Assembly: GCF_024323335.1 (NCBI RefSeq)
Contig: NC_066583.1
Coordinates: 272,870,916-272,934,915 of the forward strand
DNA length: 64,000 nucleotides
Direction of reading: 5' to 3'
Origin: Lathyrus oleraceus
Taxonomy: Eukaryota > Streptophyta > Magnoliopsida > Fabales > Fabaceae
The translations under genes were made by a program, and so were the position numbers. Below are positions 38,701 through 49,092 of this stretch, one piece after another. The notes under the pieces are model-generated. The model saw only the letters and a list, made by a program, of their open reading frames with translations, was not told the DNA's origin and made no database searches. Positions within the stretch are counted from its first letter, which is position 1; each line of letters opens with the position of its first letter.

Positions 38701-40873
38701 TTTTGGTCCCATTCATTTCTTAACTGTTTTCATTGACTTATGAATTTTTGAAGTGAATGCTTGTGTTGATGCTATGAATTGGCTTGAATAATTGTGTCTG
38801 TATTTCTTGATTTTCATTGCCCTAGTTCCTTTTGTCCAATTGAGCTGAAAATTGACATGATATACCTTGAATAGGTCTTGTTTAGGTGTGAATTATTTGA
38901 GGATTTTTGGAATTATTTTGGTATGCTTTTGATGGAATTCATTCTGTTTGGACATTGGATGTTCCATTTGACCTAGTTTGTGATGTTTTGGTCATGAAAT
39001 GAATATGGTGAATGATATGAGTATGGGATCAATTGCATTTGCTTTCTATTTGCATTAATTTGGTTTTGGTTGAGAATTGTTTGCTGTTTAGAATTTTTTC
39101 TCCCTTTTGGACCCTAGGCTTGGCCTAGTGGTCCAGTTTCTCACATTTGGTTTGACTTTTCAGGATGAAATGCACAATGCTTAAGGAGAATGCTTCAAGT
39201 CAATTAAATTGAGATTGTTTGGTGTTGAGAACTAATTTGACTTTGTTTTGTAGGTTGTGAAGCTTGAGCTTGAGCTTATAGCTTGCACTTATGTGCATTA
39301 ACCTGTGTTGCTTAATCTGTATAGTCTGACTGATTAACATTTGCTGTTTATTGTTGTTTGTCTGAGTACTGATGATACTTGATTGATTTCAGGTACATTT
39401 AGTCGCTTATAGTTCTTTAAGAACTTGCTTGCTGCTGCTTGGTTTTTAACCCACTTGAGGTAGGACTTCTATTCTTCATGTAGTCTGGAAGACCCGGCCT
39501 GTTACTTGGCCGGGCAACTGTCTGAAGTCCTCCTTAAGAGGCGATGTTTGTGGTTGTTTACATTTGTGCCCAAGCAGGTGAAGACCTCTATGAGGCAATT
39601 GGTGGATCAAAGGGATATGCAATCTATCCCCCACTATTCTGTGAGTCGTCCCTCTGCTCACACGGCTGTGTGTTGATGCATTGGGACACAAACCCAAGAT
39701 CCTGTGCTGTTGCACAATCGAGTCAGAGTCTTTGAGCGTAGAAGGGTCCCTCCATTCTGGACCCACGCTCCTTTGTCTGAAGCTCTCCCTGGTCAGGGAT
39801 AAGAGCTGTGAGGTCTCATCCTCACTTCACCATTTCATCTGCTTCACCTTAGCCTCGTAATGGCAAGGTTAAGAGCGAATAATACCCATGTACAGATGAC
39901 TTGCTTCGGCAGTCAAACCCATTGTTTGAGCCTCACTTGACTGGTTATAGTGTGTGCTATGTGAATATTTGCTTGAAATGCTTGTTTTGATCTGTATGCT
40001 TGTATGCTTGCTTTCTTCCTGGATAGGATTAGCTTGCAGTTGTGCAAGTAGGTAGAAACCTGAACATAGGGTAATGATGCATGACAACACTAGGCTCGAG
40101 TCCAGCTCCCTGGTAGTGTGTCTTCCCTCGGTTTCTGGCTAGATTTTCTTTCCCTTGAGGGGGAACTACATCGCCCTGATCCTTGTTCCAGACGAGGTAT
40201 GTAGGCAGAAGGTCGTGCGAGACCTCTCCGGGCATTTTTTTTTCTTTTTGTGTGTGTTTACTTGTCATCTAATTGCGTGTTTTGGTTCGGATGCTGACGT
40301 AAGTCCAGTGATTGGCTGTCGGGCTCCACGTTTGCCCTTGTGAGTGTGTTTTGGTTCGGATGCTGACGTAAGTCCAATGATTGGCTGTTGGGCTCCACGT
40401 TTGCCCTTGTGAGTGTGTTTTGGTTCGGATGCTGACGTAAGTCCAATGATTGGCTGTTGGGCTCCATGTTTGCCATCTGTTTGTGTGTTTTGTGTTGTTT
40501 GGCGTGCGTAAGCCGAACTACAGTGGCTCTGATTCTTGTTCCAGACAAGATATGTAGGCATAGGATGCGACGTCCTATCGAGCTCCCTTCTGTTAACCCC
40601 ACCTGCGTTCCCTGTGTGTGTGTGTGATGTTTAGCAACCTATTCTTTATTTTAGAACGTGGATCCCGTCGAGTACGACGGACGTGAGGGGTGCTAATACC
40701 TTCCCCTTGCGTAACCGACTCCCTTACCCTTTCTCTTTGGTCGCGAGACCATTTCCTTTCCAGGTTTCTCTGAGCGTTTCCTTTCCCTATTTTGGGATAA
40801 ATAACGCGCAGTGGCGGCTCTGTGTTGTGTTTTTATTCGAGCCTCGCCGGTTGTTTTTTCGCAGGATGCGACA
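35781..40873 (+). repeat. 3' LTR of element A
   Basis: The complete LTR is 5093 bp from TGTAACACC to GATGCGACA. It includes the TATA candidate at 37181-37188, the 69-bp triple array at 40278-40484 and the conserved block before the end. At 40874 the sequence changes to the coding strand of element C. Confidence 0.94.
40278..40484 (+). repeat. 69-bp tandem repeat, three copies, in 3' LTR of A
   Basis: Counterpart of the array at 4024-4230. One diagnostic base differs in the third unit (GATTGGCTG here, GATTGGATG in the 5' LTR). Confidence 0.85.
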
Positions 40874-41368
40874 ACCTGTAATAGCTTTCCAGAAATCAAC
40901 AGCAGAAAAAATGTCCGGAGGGGATCCGGGTCCAGATACCGGGAGTTTCAGAATACTCCCCAGTTCTGCAACCGATAACTCATGATCTTCATCAAACATG
41001 CGGAAAGTAATTTGCCCATAAAACTCCAACTCCGACCCTGCCCACCTTCTCCGCATCTTGAACTCAACCGTACTAAAAAATTCAAGGGTTATCCGAGCGA
41101 ATGTCGGTGCCTCAAATTGCATGTATTCCAACATACCAATGTTATGGAACATGCGGTGCACCTCTTCTTTCAAACCTAACTCATCCAGGGTGGCATCACA
41201 CGTATATTTGGTCGGAATAAGCTTACGTTTGGCTAGAATGACATACCTTTTTTGATGCTCCGGTTGGTCAAACAAAATGCCATGATTGTTTGTAGAGCGT
41301 CTAACCCGTTGTTTTGGTCGAGAAGACGTGGCTACCTCCTTCTCCTTGCTTGCACGCTTTGGAGGCAT
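40874..41368 (-). pseudogene. Athila env-position ORF (ORF1 family), truncated by element A
   Basis: Minus-strand frame from the ATG at 41368 (MPPKRASKEKEVATSSR), about 165 codons, cut by the 3' LTR of A after AVDFWKAITG. The basic Lys/Ser-rich start followed by HQKRYVILAKRK, a conserved FFSTVEF and a FRMFDEDHELSVAELG segment fits the ATHILA ORF-1 family found downstream of pol in Athila elements of legumes. Its function is not established; env-like status rests on position only, and I see no signal peptide in what is left. The continuation is expected left of position 1. It follows the integrase by about 0.74 kb of spacer with hairpin repeats. Confidence 0.7.
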
Positions 41369-41677
41369 AATGTACCTGACAAAAATTTCTCAAAATCCAA
41401 CGAAAAGGTTAGTGAAAACTGCAACCGTCACTATGTAGAGGACGGCGAGGGGAACACTTTTTGTGAAGGTGAGTGGATGTGGAAGTAAGTGGAGCTAGGA
41501 GAAAATTGAAGCTTAGTTTGATGGAAGTTAGGTTAACAATGGAGGAAGAGGTAGAAAGAGGTTTCCAAAATCAGAAAAAGGGGGAATGAGTGGTGTGGAA
41601 GAGATATAATAGCAAGTGGGGCCCACTATTGAAAATACCCAAAATCAAAAATTTTGAAATTTTTACCCGTTACAAAC

Positions 41678-41872
41678 AACACGGCCGTGTTCCTGCACAC
41701 GGACACCCGTGTTAATTTTCTGTTTTAATTAACACGGCTGTGTGTCAGCACACGGGTACCCATGTTAACTCACTATTTTAATTAACACGACCGTGTTCCT
41801 GCACACGGGCACCCGTGTTAATTTTCTATTTTAATTAACACGGCCGTGTGTCAGCACACGGGTGGCCGTGTG
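41678..41872. repeat. Four palindromic CACGGCCGTG-type units in element C spacer
   Basis: Units at 41678-41714, 41731-41766, 41784-41820 and 41836-41872, about 53 bp apart, each with an ACACGGCCGTGT-like palindrome and a mirrored CACACGGG...CCGTGTT arm. They are joined by AATTTTCT.TTTTAATT linkers. Closely related units occur in the LTR of the same element (48581-48829). Confidence 0.85.
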
Positions 41873-42103
41873 GATGCCCCTGTTTTTCACATTTTCTGAA
41901 TTCGGAAATGCTTCTTTGGTCTGGCATCCTGTCACTGCGACGTGATTATGATTATGGTAGCCTTTCTCCTTACCTGCAACAACATTTCACACCCATACAG
42001 AAAAGAAACGAAAAAAACAAAATAAGTTAGCAATCGAACACGTGGGTTGCCTCCCACGAAGCGCTTCGTTTAACATCGCATGGCTCGACGGTTGCCCACC
42101 TCA

Positions 42104-44137
42104 TTAGGCGAGGCGCATATGGTCAATCAAACCCGGTTGTTGGCCTCTGTAATATGGCTTCAGCCTCTGGCCATTCACCTTGAATATATCTCCATTGTCT
42201 TGGTTCTTAATATCTATTGCTCCGTGTGGAAAAACCTTATGCACGACAAATGGCCCGGACCATCTAGACTTTAATTTCCCAGGAAACAACTTGAGCCGCG
42301 AATTGAATAACAATACCAGTTGTCCTTCCCAGAAATCTTTCCTGATGATTCTCTGATCATGCCACTTCCGTGTTTGCTCCTTGTACATCTTCGCATTCTC
42401 ATATGCCTGATTACGAAATTCTTCTAACTCGTGAAGTTGAAGAATTCGGGATTCACCGGCTTTTGTAAGATCACAATTTAAGAACTTGGATGCCCAAAAG
42501 GCTTTGTGCTCCAATTCCAAAGGAAGATGACAAGCCTTACCATAAATCAGTTGATATGGAGACATGCCAATTGGTGTTTTGAAAGCGGTTCGGTACGCCC
42601 ATAGCGCGTCATCCAATTTGATTGCCCAATCTTTCCGTGAAGCACTGACTGTTTTTTCCAAAATCTTTTTAATTTGCTGATTAGACACTTCAACTTGCCC
42701 ACTCGTCTGGGGATGATATGGTGTGGCAATCTTGTGCTTCACATTATATTTCTTTAATAAGTTCTCCATGAGCTTATTCAAGAAATGTGTTCCTTCATCA
42801 CTGATAAGTGCTCGAGGCACACCAAACCTGGAGAAGATATTTTGTTTAAGGAAGCTTACCACTGCTCTAGCGTCATTAGAGGGGAGAGCTACGGCTTCCA
42901 CCCATTTGGAGACGTAGTCCACAGCCACCAGAATATAATTTTTCCCAAATGAGGGTGGAAATGGTCCCATAAAGTCTATTTCCCAAACATTAAATAATTC
43001 CACTTCAAGCATGCCCTTTTGAGGCATCTGATTCTTTCTAGAGATATTTCCTGTCTGTTGGCATCTGTCACATTCCTTCACCACGACTTGGGCATCTTTA
43101 AACAACGTGGGCCAGTACAACCCGGATTGGAGGACTTTTGCGGCTGTCCTGTCTCCACTAAAGTGTCCCCCATAATCTGAGTCATGACAAGCTTTTAAGA
43201 CTTCATTTTGTTCTTCCTCAGGGACACATCGACGAATTAGTCCGTCTACCCCTTTCTTATACAAGAATGGTTCGTCCCACAAATAAAACCTGCAATCATG
43301 AAGAAACTTTTTCTTTTTGTTATAATCAAAGTCATCAGGAATTATACCACCTACCAGGTAGTTTGCATAGTCTGCAAACCAAGGAACACCCACCACCGCG
43401 AGGATTCTTTCATCTATAAACTCGTCCTTTATGGGATGTTCTTCTTCCATTTCTTCAATCGGAGACATTCGAGACAGATGGTCAATAACGGTGTTTTCAC
43501 ACCCCTTTTTGTCTCGAATTTCAAGGTCAAATTCTTGCAACAACAAGATCCATCTGAGCAGTCTTGGCTTCGAGTCCTGTTTAGAAAAAAGATATTTCAA
43601 TGCAGCATGGTCAGTATAAACAATTACCTTTGTTCCCAACAAGTATTGCTGAAATTTGTCAAAGGCATAAACCACCGCCAGTAACTCCTTTTATGTGGTT
43701 GCATAATTCATCTGGGCTGGATTCAACACATGGCTAGCATAGTAGATGACGTGGAGGCGTTTGTCTTTTCTTTGTCCCAAGACTGCCCCTACTGTTATAT
43801 CGCTCGCATCGCACATTATCTCAAAGGGTAGAGACCAGTCAGGCGAGATCACTATAGGAGCGGACACCAATTTATTTTTCAGAATCTCGAAGGCTTCGTT
43901 GCACTTTTTGTCAAACAGAAACGGAGTATCCTTCACAAGCAGGCTAGTCAAAGGTTTTGCGATCTTGGAGAAATCTTTGATGAACCTACGATAGAATCCC
44001 GCATGTCCCAAGAAACTCCGTATACCTTTCTCGTTCACAGGGTGAGGTAGATTGGCGATCACTTCCACTTTTGCCTTGTCAACTTCTATCCCCTGATGGG
44101 AAATTTTATGACCTAGTACTATCCCTTCTCTCACCAT
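42104..44137 (-). pseudogene. Athila pol of element C: end of RT, RNase H and integrase
   Basis: Continues the RT of 44188-46068 after a frame break near 44140-44185. It starts in the RT thumb/connection region (ISHQGIEVDKAKVEVI, FLGHAGFYRRFIKDFS) and continues into RNase H (CDASDITVGAVLGQ). An in-frame TAA at 43691-43693 sits in the RNase H where Glu is expected (..[18 protein letters not shown]). RNase H ends near [11 protein letters not shown]. Integrase has a HHCC-type zinc region (H...[14 protein letters not shown]...CDRCQ), Asp in [10 protein letters not shown], Asp in ISDEGTHF (the next residue, usually Gly in this family, is Glu here) and Glu in [11 protein letters not shown] long C-terminal domain reaches [10 protein letters not shown]. 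It is inactive as a single polyprotein because of the stop and the frame break. Confidence 0.9.
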
Positions 44138-44187
44138 GAAGTGACACTTTTCCCAATTCAGAATTAGATTGGTTTGTTAACACCTTT

Positions 44188-46068
44188 CTAGCACAAGTGA
44201 CAGATTATACAAACAATTTTCGAAGGAAGATCCAAAAAAACCGAAAAATCATCCATAAACACTTCCATGTGCTGTTCAAGCATATCGGAAAATATGGATG
44301 TCATGCACCTCTGAAATGTTGCAGGTGCGTTGCATAACCCAAATGGCATCCTTCTATAAGCAAAGATTCCGTATGGCCATGTGAATGCTGTTTTTTCTTG
44401 ATCCTCAGGTGCCACCGCAATTTGGTTGTACCCTGAGTACCCATCCAGAAAACAGTAGAAATCATGACCTGTCAATCTTTCCAACATCTGATCGATAAAA
44501 GGTAAAGGAAAATGGTCCTTCCTTGTAGCAGTGTTTAGTCTTCTATAGTCTATGCAAACTCTCCATCCTGTAACAGTACGGGTGGGGATCAACTCATTTT
44601 TCTCATTTTTTATCACAGTTGTCCCTCCCTTCTTTGGTACCACATGGACTGGGCTCACCCACGAACTGTCAGATATTGGGTAAATTAACCCCGCATCTAA
44701 AAGTTTCACAACCTCCTTGCGAACAACTTCTTTCATAGCCGGATTCAATCTTCTTTGAGGTTGGACGACCGGTTTCTGATCATCCTCCATCAAAATCTTA
44801 TGCATACATATTGTCGGGTTGATTCCTTTCAAATCGTCCATCGCCCACCCAATAGCACCCTTGTATTTCTTGAGGACTTTGATTAGCTCTTCTTCTTGGG
44901 TCTCTCTCAAACCTGAATTGATGATTGCTGGACATTTTTCCTCATTGTCAAGAAAAACATATTTGAGATGTTCTGGCAATTGTTTCAACTCGATCCCCTT
45001 TTTGATAACCTGTTTTGATTCTGAAGATGTTTCAGGTCGAAGCTCCTCCCACCGTTGCGGTCGGGAACGAACCCAAGGCGGTTGTTCTTTTAACATTGCT
45101 ACCACTTTGGATTCTTTCTCATCAATTCCTTCAGTATCCTCAACAATAAATAAACTCAAAACTCTCTCCAAAGGAAGCCTGGGTGTTGTAATCTGCATAG
45201 ATTGAGCAAAAACAGTATCTAACACTTCAATACTTTTACTCGCCCCTTCGTCTTCCTTGAATTTCATAGTATCCCTCACATCAATTTTGAGCTTTTCATC
45301 ATAAACTTTGAGGGTCATGGTTCCTTCCTTAATATCTATCATGCATCTTCCGCTTTCCAGGAAAGGTCTTCCCAGTATGAGAGGAATCTCCTCATCTTCC
45401 GGCATCTCGAGTATCACAAAATCCACCGGGAATACAAATTTATCAATCTTTACCAGAATATTTGTTGCTATACCATAGGGTCTCTTCATAGAATGATCCG
45501 CAAATTGCAGTGTCATGCGAGTATCCTGCACCTCCCCTAACTCAAGTTTTTTGTAAATTGAGAGGGGCATTAGACTCACACTTGCTCCCAAATCGATCAG
45601 TGCCTTTTTGAAGGATCTATCTCCAATGCTACAAGGAATAGTTACTGCACCTCTATCTTTTTTCTTCATCGGAATTTTTAGGCCCTGCAAAATAGCACTA
45701 CAGGTTTCAGTTAGCATGACTGGCTCGCTGTCGATCAACCTTTTCTTTGATATGATGTCTTTCATGAATTTGGCGTAGATTGGCATCTGTTCCAGAGCTT
45801 CAGCAAAAGGTATGTTGATCTCGAGCTTCTTGAATAATTCTAAGAATTTCTCAAAAAAAAATTCATTGAGATCTTTCTTCTTTGTTCTTGTCGGAAAAGG
45901 AAGAATGATCTTTGGTTTTTGTTTCTCCTGCTGGCTTGTCGGCTTGACTACCACTTCTTCAGTTTGTTTTGGCTCTTCTCTAATCTCCAAGTCAACTTCC
46001 AACAATCCCTCTTCTTCAACCTGTTCGTCAACTTGTGGTTCCTTAGCCTTTCCTTTTCTGGTGACCAC
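44188..46068 (-). pseudogene. Athila protease and reverse transcriptase of element C
   Basis: Open for 626 codons. An acidic linker (EEEGLLEVDLEIREE) leads to a conserved helix-rich segment (KFLELFKKLEINIPFAEALE), then the protease with KALIDLGASVSLMP (catalytic Asp codon near 45597, DLGAS form as usual in Athila). RT starts near VVQPQRRLNPAMKE and holds CIDYRRLNTATRKDHFPLPF, LDGYSGYNQIAVAPEDQ and VFMDDFSVF (catalytic FMDD near 44250). The frame then leaves the family sequence (LPSKIVCIICHLC), which marks a frameshift just before 44188. Upstream it is separated from gag by stops between 46069 and 46152. In intact Athila elements these parts form one gag-pol ORF. Confidence 0.9.
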
Positions 46069-46152
46069 AGCTTTAATGTGATTTTGATCACGGGGATTAA
46101 CGATTGTCCCACTAGGAAGTGTGCCAGGTGCATGAGAGTTTGAAGCTAACTG

Positions 46153-47525
46153 TTAGGCAATTTGACCCATCTGAATTTCAAGATTTTTGATGGATGTTGT
46201 AGTGTTTTTCTGATTATTTCGAGTCTCCTCTTGGAATTGGATGTTGTGAGCTGCCATTTTTTCAATTGCGATCTCCCAATCTGCCTTCTTAGGTACCTGT
46301 TGTTGCTGCTGCTGATATTGATTTTGATATTGACCCTGTGCCTGCTGTTGCACGTTCCCTCTTTGATCTTTCCATGCAAAGTTGGGATGATTTTTCCACC
46401 CCGGATTGTATGTGTTTGAATAGGGATTGTTCTGCTTCAAAAATTTTATATCTTCGATCTGTTGCGGTGTTGCAAAACAATGAACAGTATTGTGTGGTCC
46501 ATTGCAAATGTCACACACTTCACTCGGTGCCTGTTGCACTTGAGCCACTTTCTGAGCACCTATGTTTAGTGCTTTCAACCTTTTCTCTACCTCTGCAGCA
46601 ACAGCTTCTTCAATTTTCACCTGTTTATTTTTTCAAGCTTCAAGTCAATAACTGCCGATTTGCTTGATACCCTATCATATAACTCTAAATGCTCGTTCGA
46701 GGCAATAACTTCAATTATCTTCTTCATACCGGTGGCTGTTGCAAAGTTGGCTGAGCCACCAGCTGCTGAATCCAGGATTTGTCTTGTTTGAATTCGAAGA
46801 CCATTGACAAACATTTGCATTTGTTCAGTTTCATCCATGTTGTGAGTAGGACAAGCCACTAGGATCCTCTTGAATCGTTTGTAGGCATCTCCTAATGACT
46901 CACCCTCCTTCTGCTTGAAGTTTAGGATCTCATATCTTTTCCGCAATGACACAGATGCGGGAAAATACTCCTGCAAGAATGTTGTTTCCATGTGCTCCCA
47001 TGTAGTGATACTACCAGCAGGTAAGGAATAGAACCACTCTTCAGCCTCATCTGCTAAAGTGAATGGGAACATACGAAGTCGGACTGCTTCTTCGCTATGT
47101 CCTGGAATTTTCAATGTTGTACTCATGGTTAAAAATCTTTGCAGATGCTTGTTGGCATCTTCATTCACTCTTCCAGAGAAGGACCTTCTTTCAAGTTGAT
47201 TAATGGTGCTGGGATGCAGCTGGAATTGTTCCACAGTAACTGGTTGGTTGACAATTGTCATACGACCACCCGGGGTGTTGGTTCCACCATAGTCACCGAG
47301 GAGTCTCTCTGGTGGTGGTGGATTAGCAGCCATGATTTCAGGAACTGTTTCCGTGTCTGAATCTGAATTCTCTGAGTGCACTGAAACAACTTCTTCCTCC
47401 GCTTTATCTGCTAATTCCAGTTTCTTTCTCTTAGCTTGTTTGAGTCTAGCGCGAAGAGTTCTTTCTGGATCTGCGTCAAAAGGAAAATCTGCTGAGGCCT
47501 TACCTCGCATAAACAAGTTAGACAA
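46153..47525 (-). pseudogene. Athila gag of element C, frameshifted
   Basis: The minus-strand ATG at 47525 opens a frame of 302 codons containing the retrotransposon gag (capsid) domain: AVRLRMFPFTLADEAEEWF, TTWEHMETTFLQEYFP, GESLGDAYKRFKRI. Near 46617-46625 a T-run (plus strand) marks a frameshift; gag then continues in another frame to 46153 with a Cys-His knuckle CDICNGPHNTVHC, NPYSNTYNPGWKNHPNFAW and a Gln-rich tail. A TAA at about 46150-46152 ends it, whereas family members read on into protease. PBS lies about 100 bases upstream of the start. Confidence 0.88.
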
Positions 47526-47622
47526 AGATTAGAATTGAATAACAAAATTGTCACGGATAAAATTTTGGTTGACAAGCAACAAAATTTCGATAGAATAGAA
47601 ATTAAAATATGTAGTTTGGCAA

Positions 47623-47640
47623 TCCCCGGCAGCGGTGCCA
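47623..47640 (-). other. Primer-binding site of element C
   Basis: The reverse complement is TGGCACCGCTGCCGGGGA, near the tRNA-Asp-type PBS used by Athila elements (two mismatches to the form I know). It lies six bases inside the LTR end. Confidence 0.8.
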
Positions 47641-47646
47641 AAAACT

Positions 47647-49092
47647 TGATCGGAAAAATAGCAAGTGTACTATTTTTACCGATGTAGTAATAAGGAGTTT
47701 TATTTCCAAGTATCGATCTCAAGGATTGCGTAGGAATTACTTATTTTAATTTGATTCTATCAGAACAAAAAGACAATGGTTTGGTTGTTTTGGAATTTAT
47801 AATCGTAAACACAAAAATAGTAAAAACAATTGATTTAGATAAAAGATGCTAGGGTGAGTGGTTGAAGTAACCGGTTATGAATTCAGTCCCGATTTCTTTA
47901 ATACATATGAAACATTCAATCACCTAACCTCTGGTATGTTCTTACTTAAGTCCTTAAGGAAGAAACTATTAAACTACCAATTCTCACTCAAATGTCCATT
48001 CAATTAATCATTGGTTTTAATCATACAAAATATCAAGGTTTACGGTGATTTACGAAAGTTACTAGTCCTAGATGATGCATTCATAAACCCAATTGTGTGA
48101 AAACCCTACCAATCACAATCCTGTTATTGGAAGTCATAGATCAATTTGTATTTGTCCGATACAAAAGCATAATAACATCACACAATTGAATTGAAATACG
48201 TAACATAGTAATTAAGAAATCATAGGTTCAAATTCATAACATGTGATAACATCAGGACCACCCCCCTAGCATCAGGGGGTTTAGCCTCTCATAGTACTTA
48301 AAGAACTCATAAAGTAAAGACTAGACATTACAATGAACTAGGAGAGTTTGATCTTCAATGGTTGATACCCTTGAATCTCGCCGTCTTCAAATCCGTCGTA
48401 TTCGCTATCTTCTCCAATGCAATACGTTCGTTCGTCTGTAAAAAGGGTGTCTTCTTCTTTCTCTTCCAAGCCTTCTTATAGCTTCAGATGACTCTCTTCC
48501 AAGCTAAAGGTCCAAACTACCCTTAATGAGCAGAATCGGTTCACACAACAAAAATTAGGTTTTCCAAGCTGCGTTCAATCAACACGGCCGTGTGGTGGCA
48601 CACGGGTGGCCGTGTTGTTCTTCAACATTAATTATTTTCAGCATAAGTTACAGTGGCAACAACACGGGCCGTGTCTCTACACACGGGTGCCCGTGTTAAT
48701 GCACTGTTTTAATCAACACGGCCGTGTGGTGGCACACGGGTGGCCGTGTTGATCTCTGTTTTCTGCTCCCTCTCTGCTCTGCTTGATCAACAACACGGGC
48801 AGTGTTGTGGCACACGGGTGCCCGTGTTGTCCTGCTGTTTTCTCATATTTTTGTCCTTCAGAGTGTCCAGAACTTCACCATTCTTGCTTTTAAACCTGTA
48901 ACAATAACACTACCAAACGAAGCATAAACGAGATCTTTTTGACATAAACTCGTAATCAAATGCAATGCAATACCAAACCAACAAAACATGCTAATTGACT
49001 CAAATGCAACTAAAAACAACCATAAATCTTACCAAGGTGATGAAAATATGTCGGATTAGCGGCGGGAATTCAATGGAAATGGTGACCGATCA
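47647..49092 (-). repeat. 5' LTR of element C
   Basis: It is 1446 bp and bounded by a short inverted repeat, TGATCGG at 47647 and CCGATCA ending at 49092. The left end abuts the PBS, and the right end abuts MULE coding sequence. The following five bases are ATAGC (49093-49097), the expected target duplication, whose partner is outside the window. It includes a possible hairpin CCCCCCTAGCATCAGGGGGT (48261-48280) and four CACGGCCGTG-type units. No gene is seen in it. Confidence 0.85.
48581..48829. repeat. Four palindromic CACGGCCGTG-type units in LTR of element C
   Basis: Units at 48581-48617, 48661-48698, 48715-48750 and 48792-48829, of the form AACACGGCCGTGT, a 5-8-base loop, CACACGGGTGGCCGTGTT. 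They alternate between GGCCGTG and GGGTGCCCGTG arms and are related to the spacer units at 41678-41872. Confidence 0.85.

Larger units (their letters stand above)
40874..49092 (-). mobile_element. Athila-type Ty3/gypsy element C, decayed, 3' part outside the window
   Basis: Minus-strand element in the order: 5' LTR (47647-49092), PBS (47623-47640), gag (46153-47525), PR-RT (44188-46068), RH-INT (42104-44137), hairpin-repeat spacer, env-position ORF (up to 41368) cut at 40874 by insertion of element A. The rest, including its 3' LTR, should lie left of the window. The PBS of tRNA-Asp type, the FMDDF motif in RT and the extra ORF after pol are Athila-lineage features. It carries at least four frame lesions, so it is older than A and B. 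Its 5' LTR is inserted in the SWIM motif of a MULE transposase. Confidence 0.88.
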
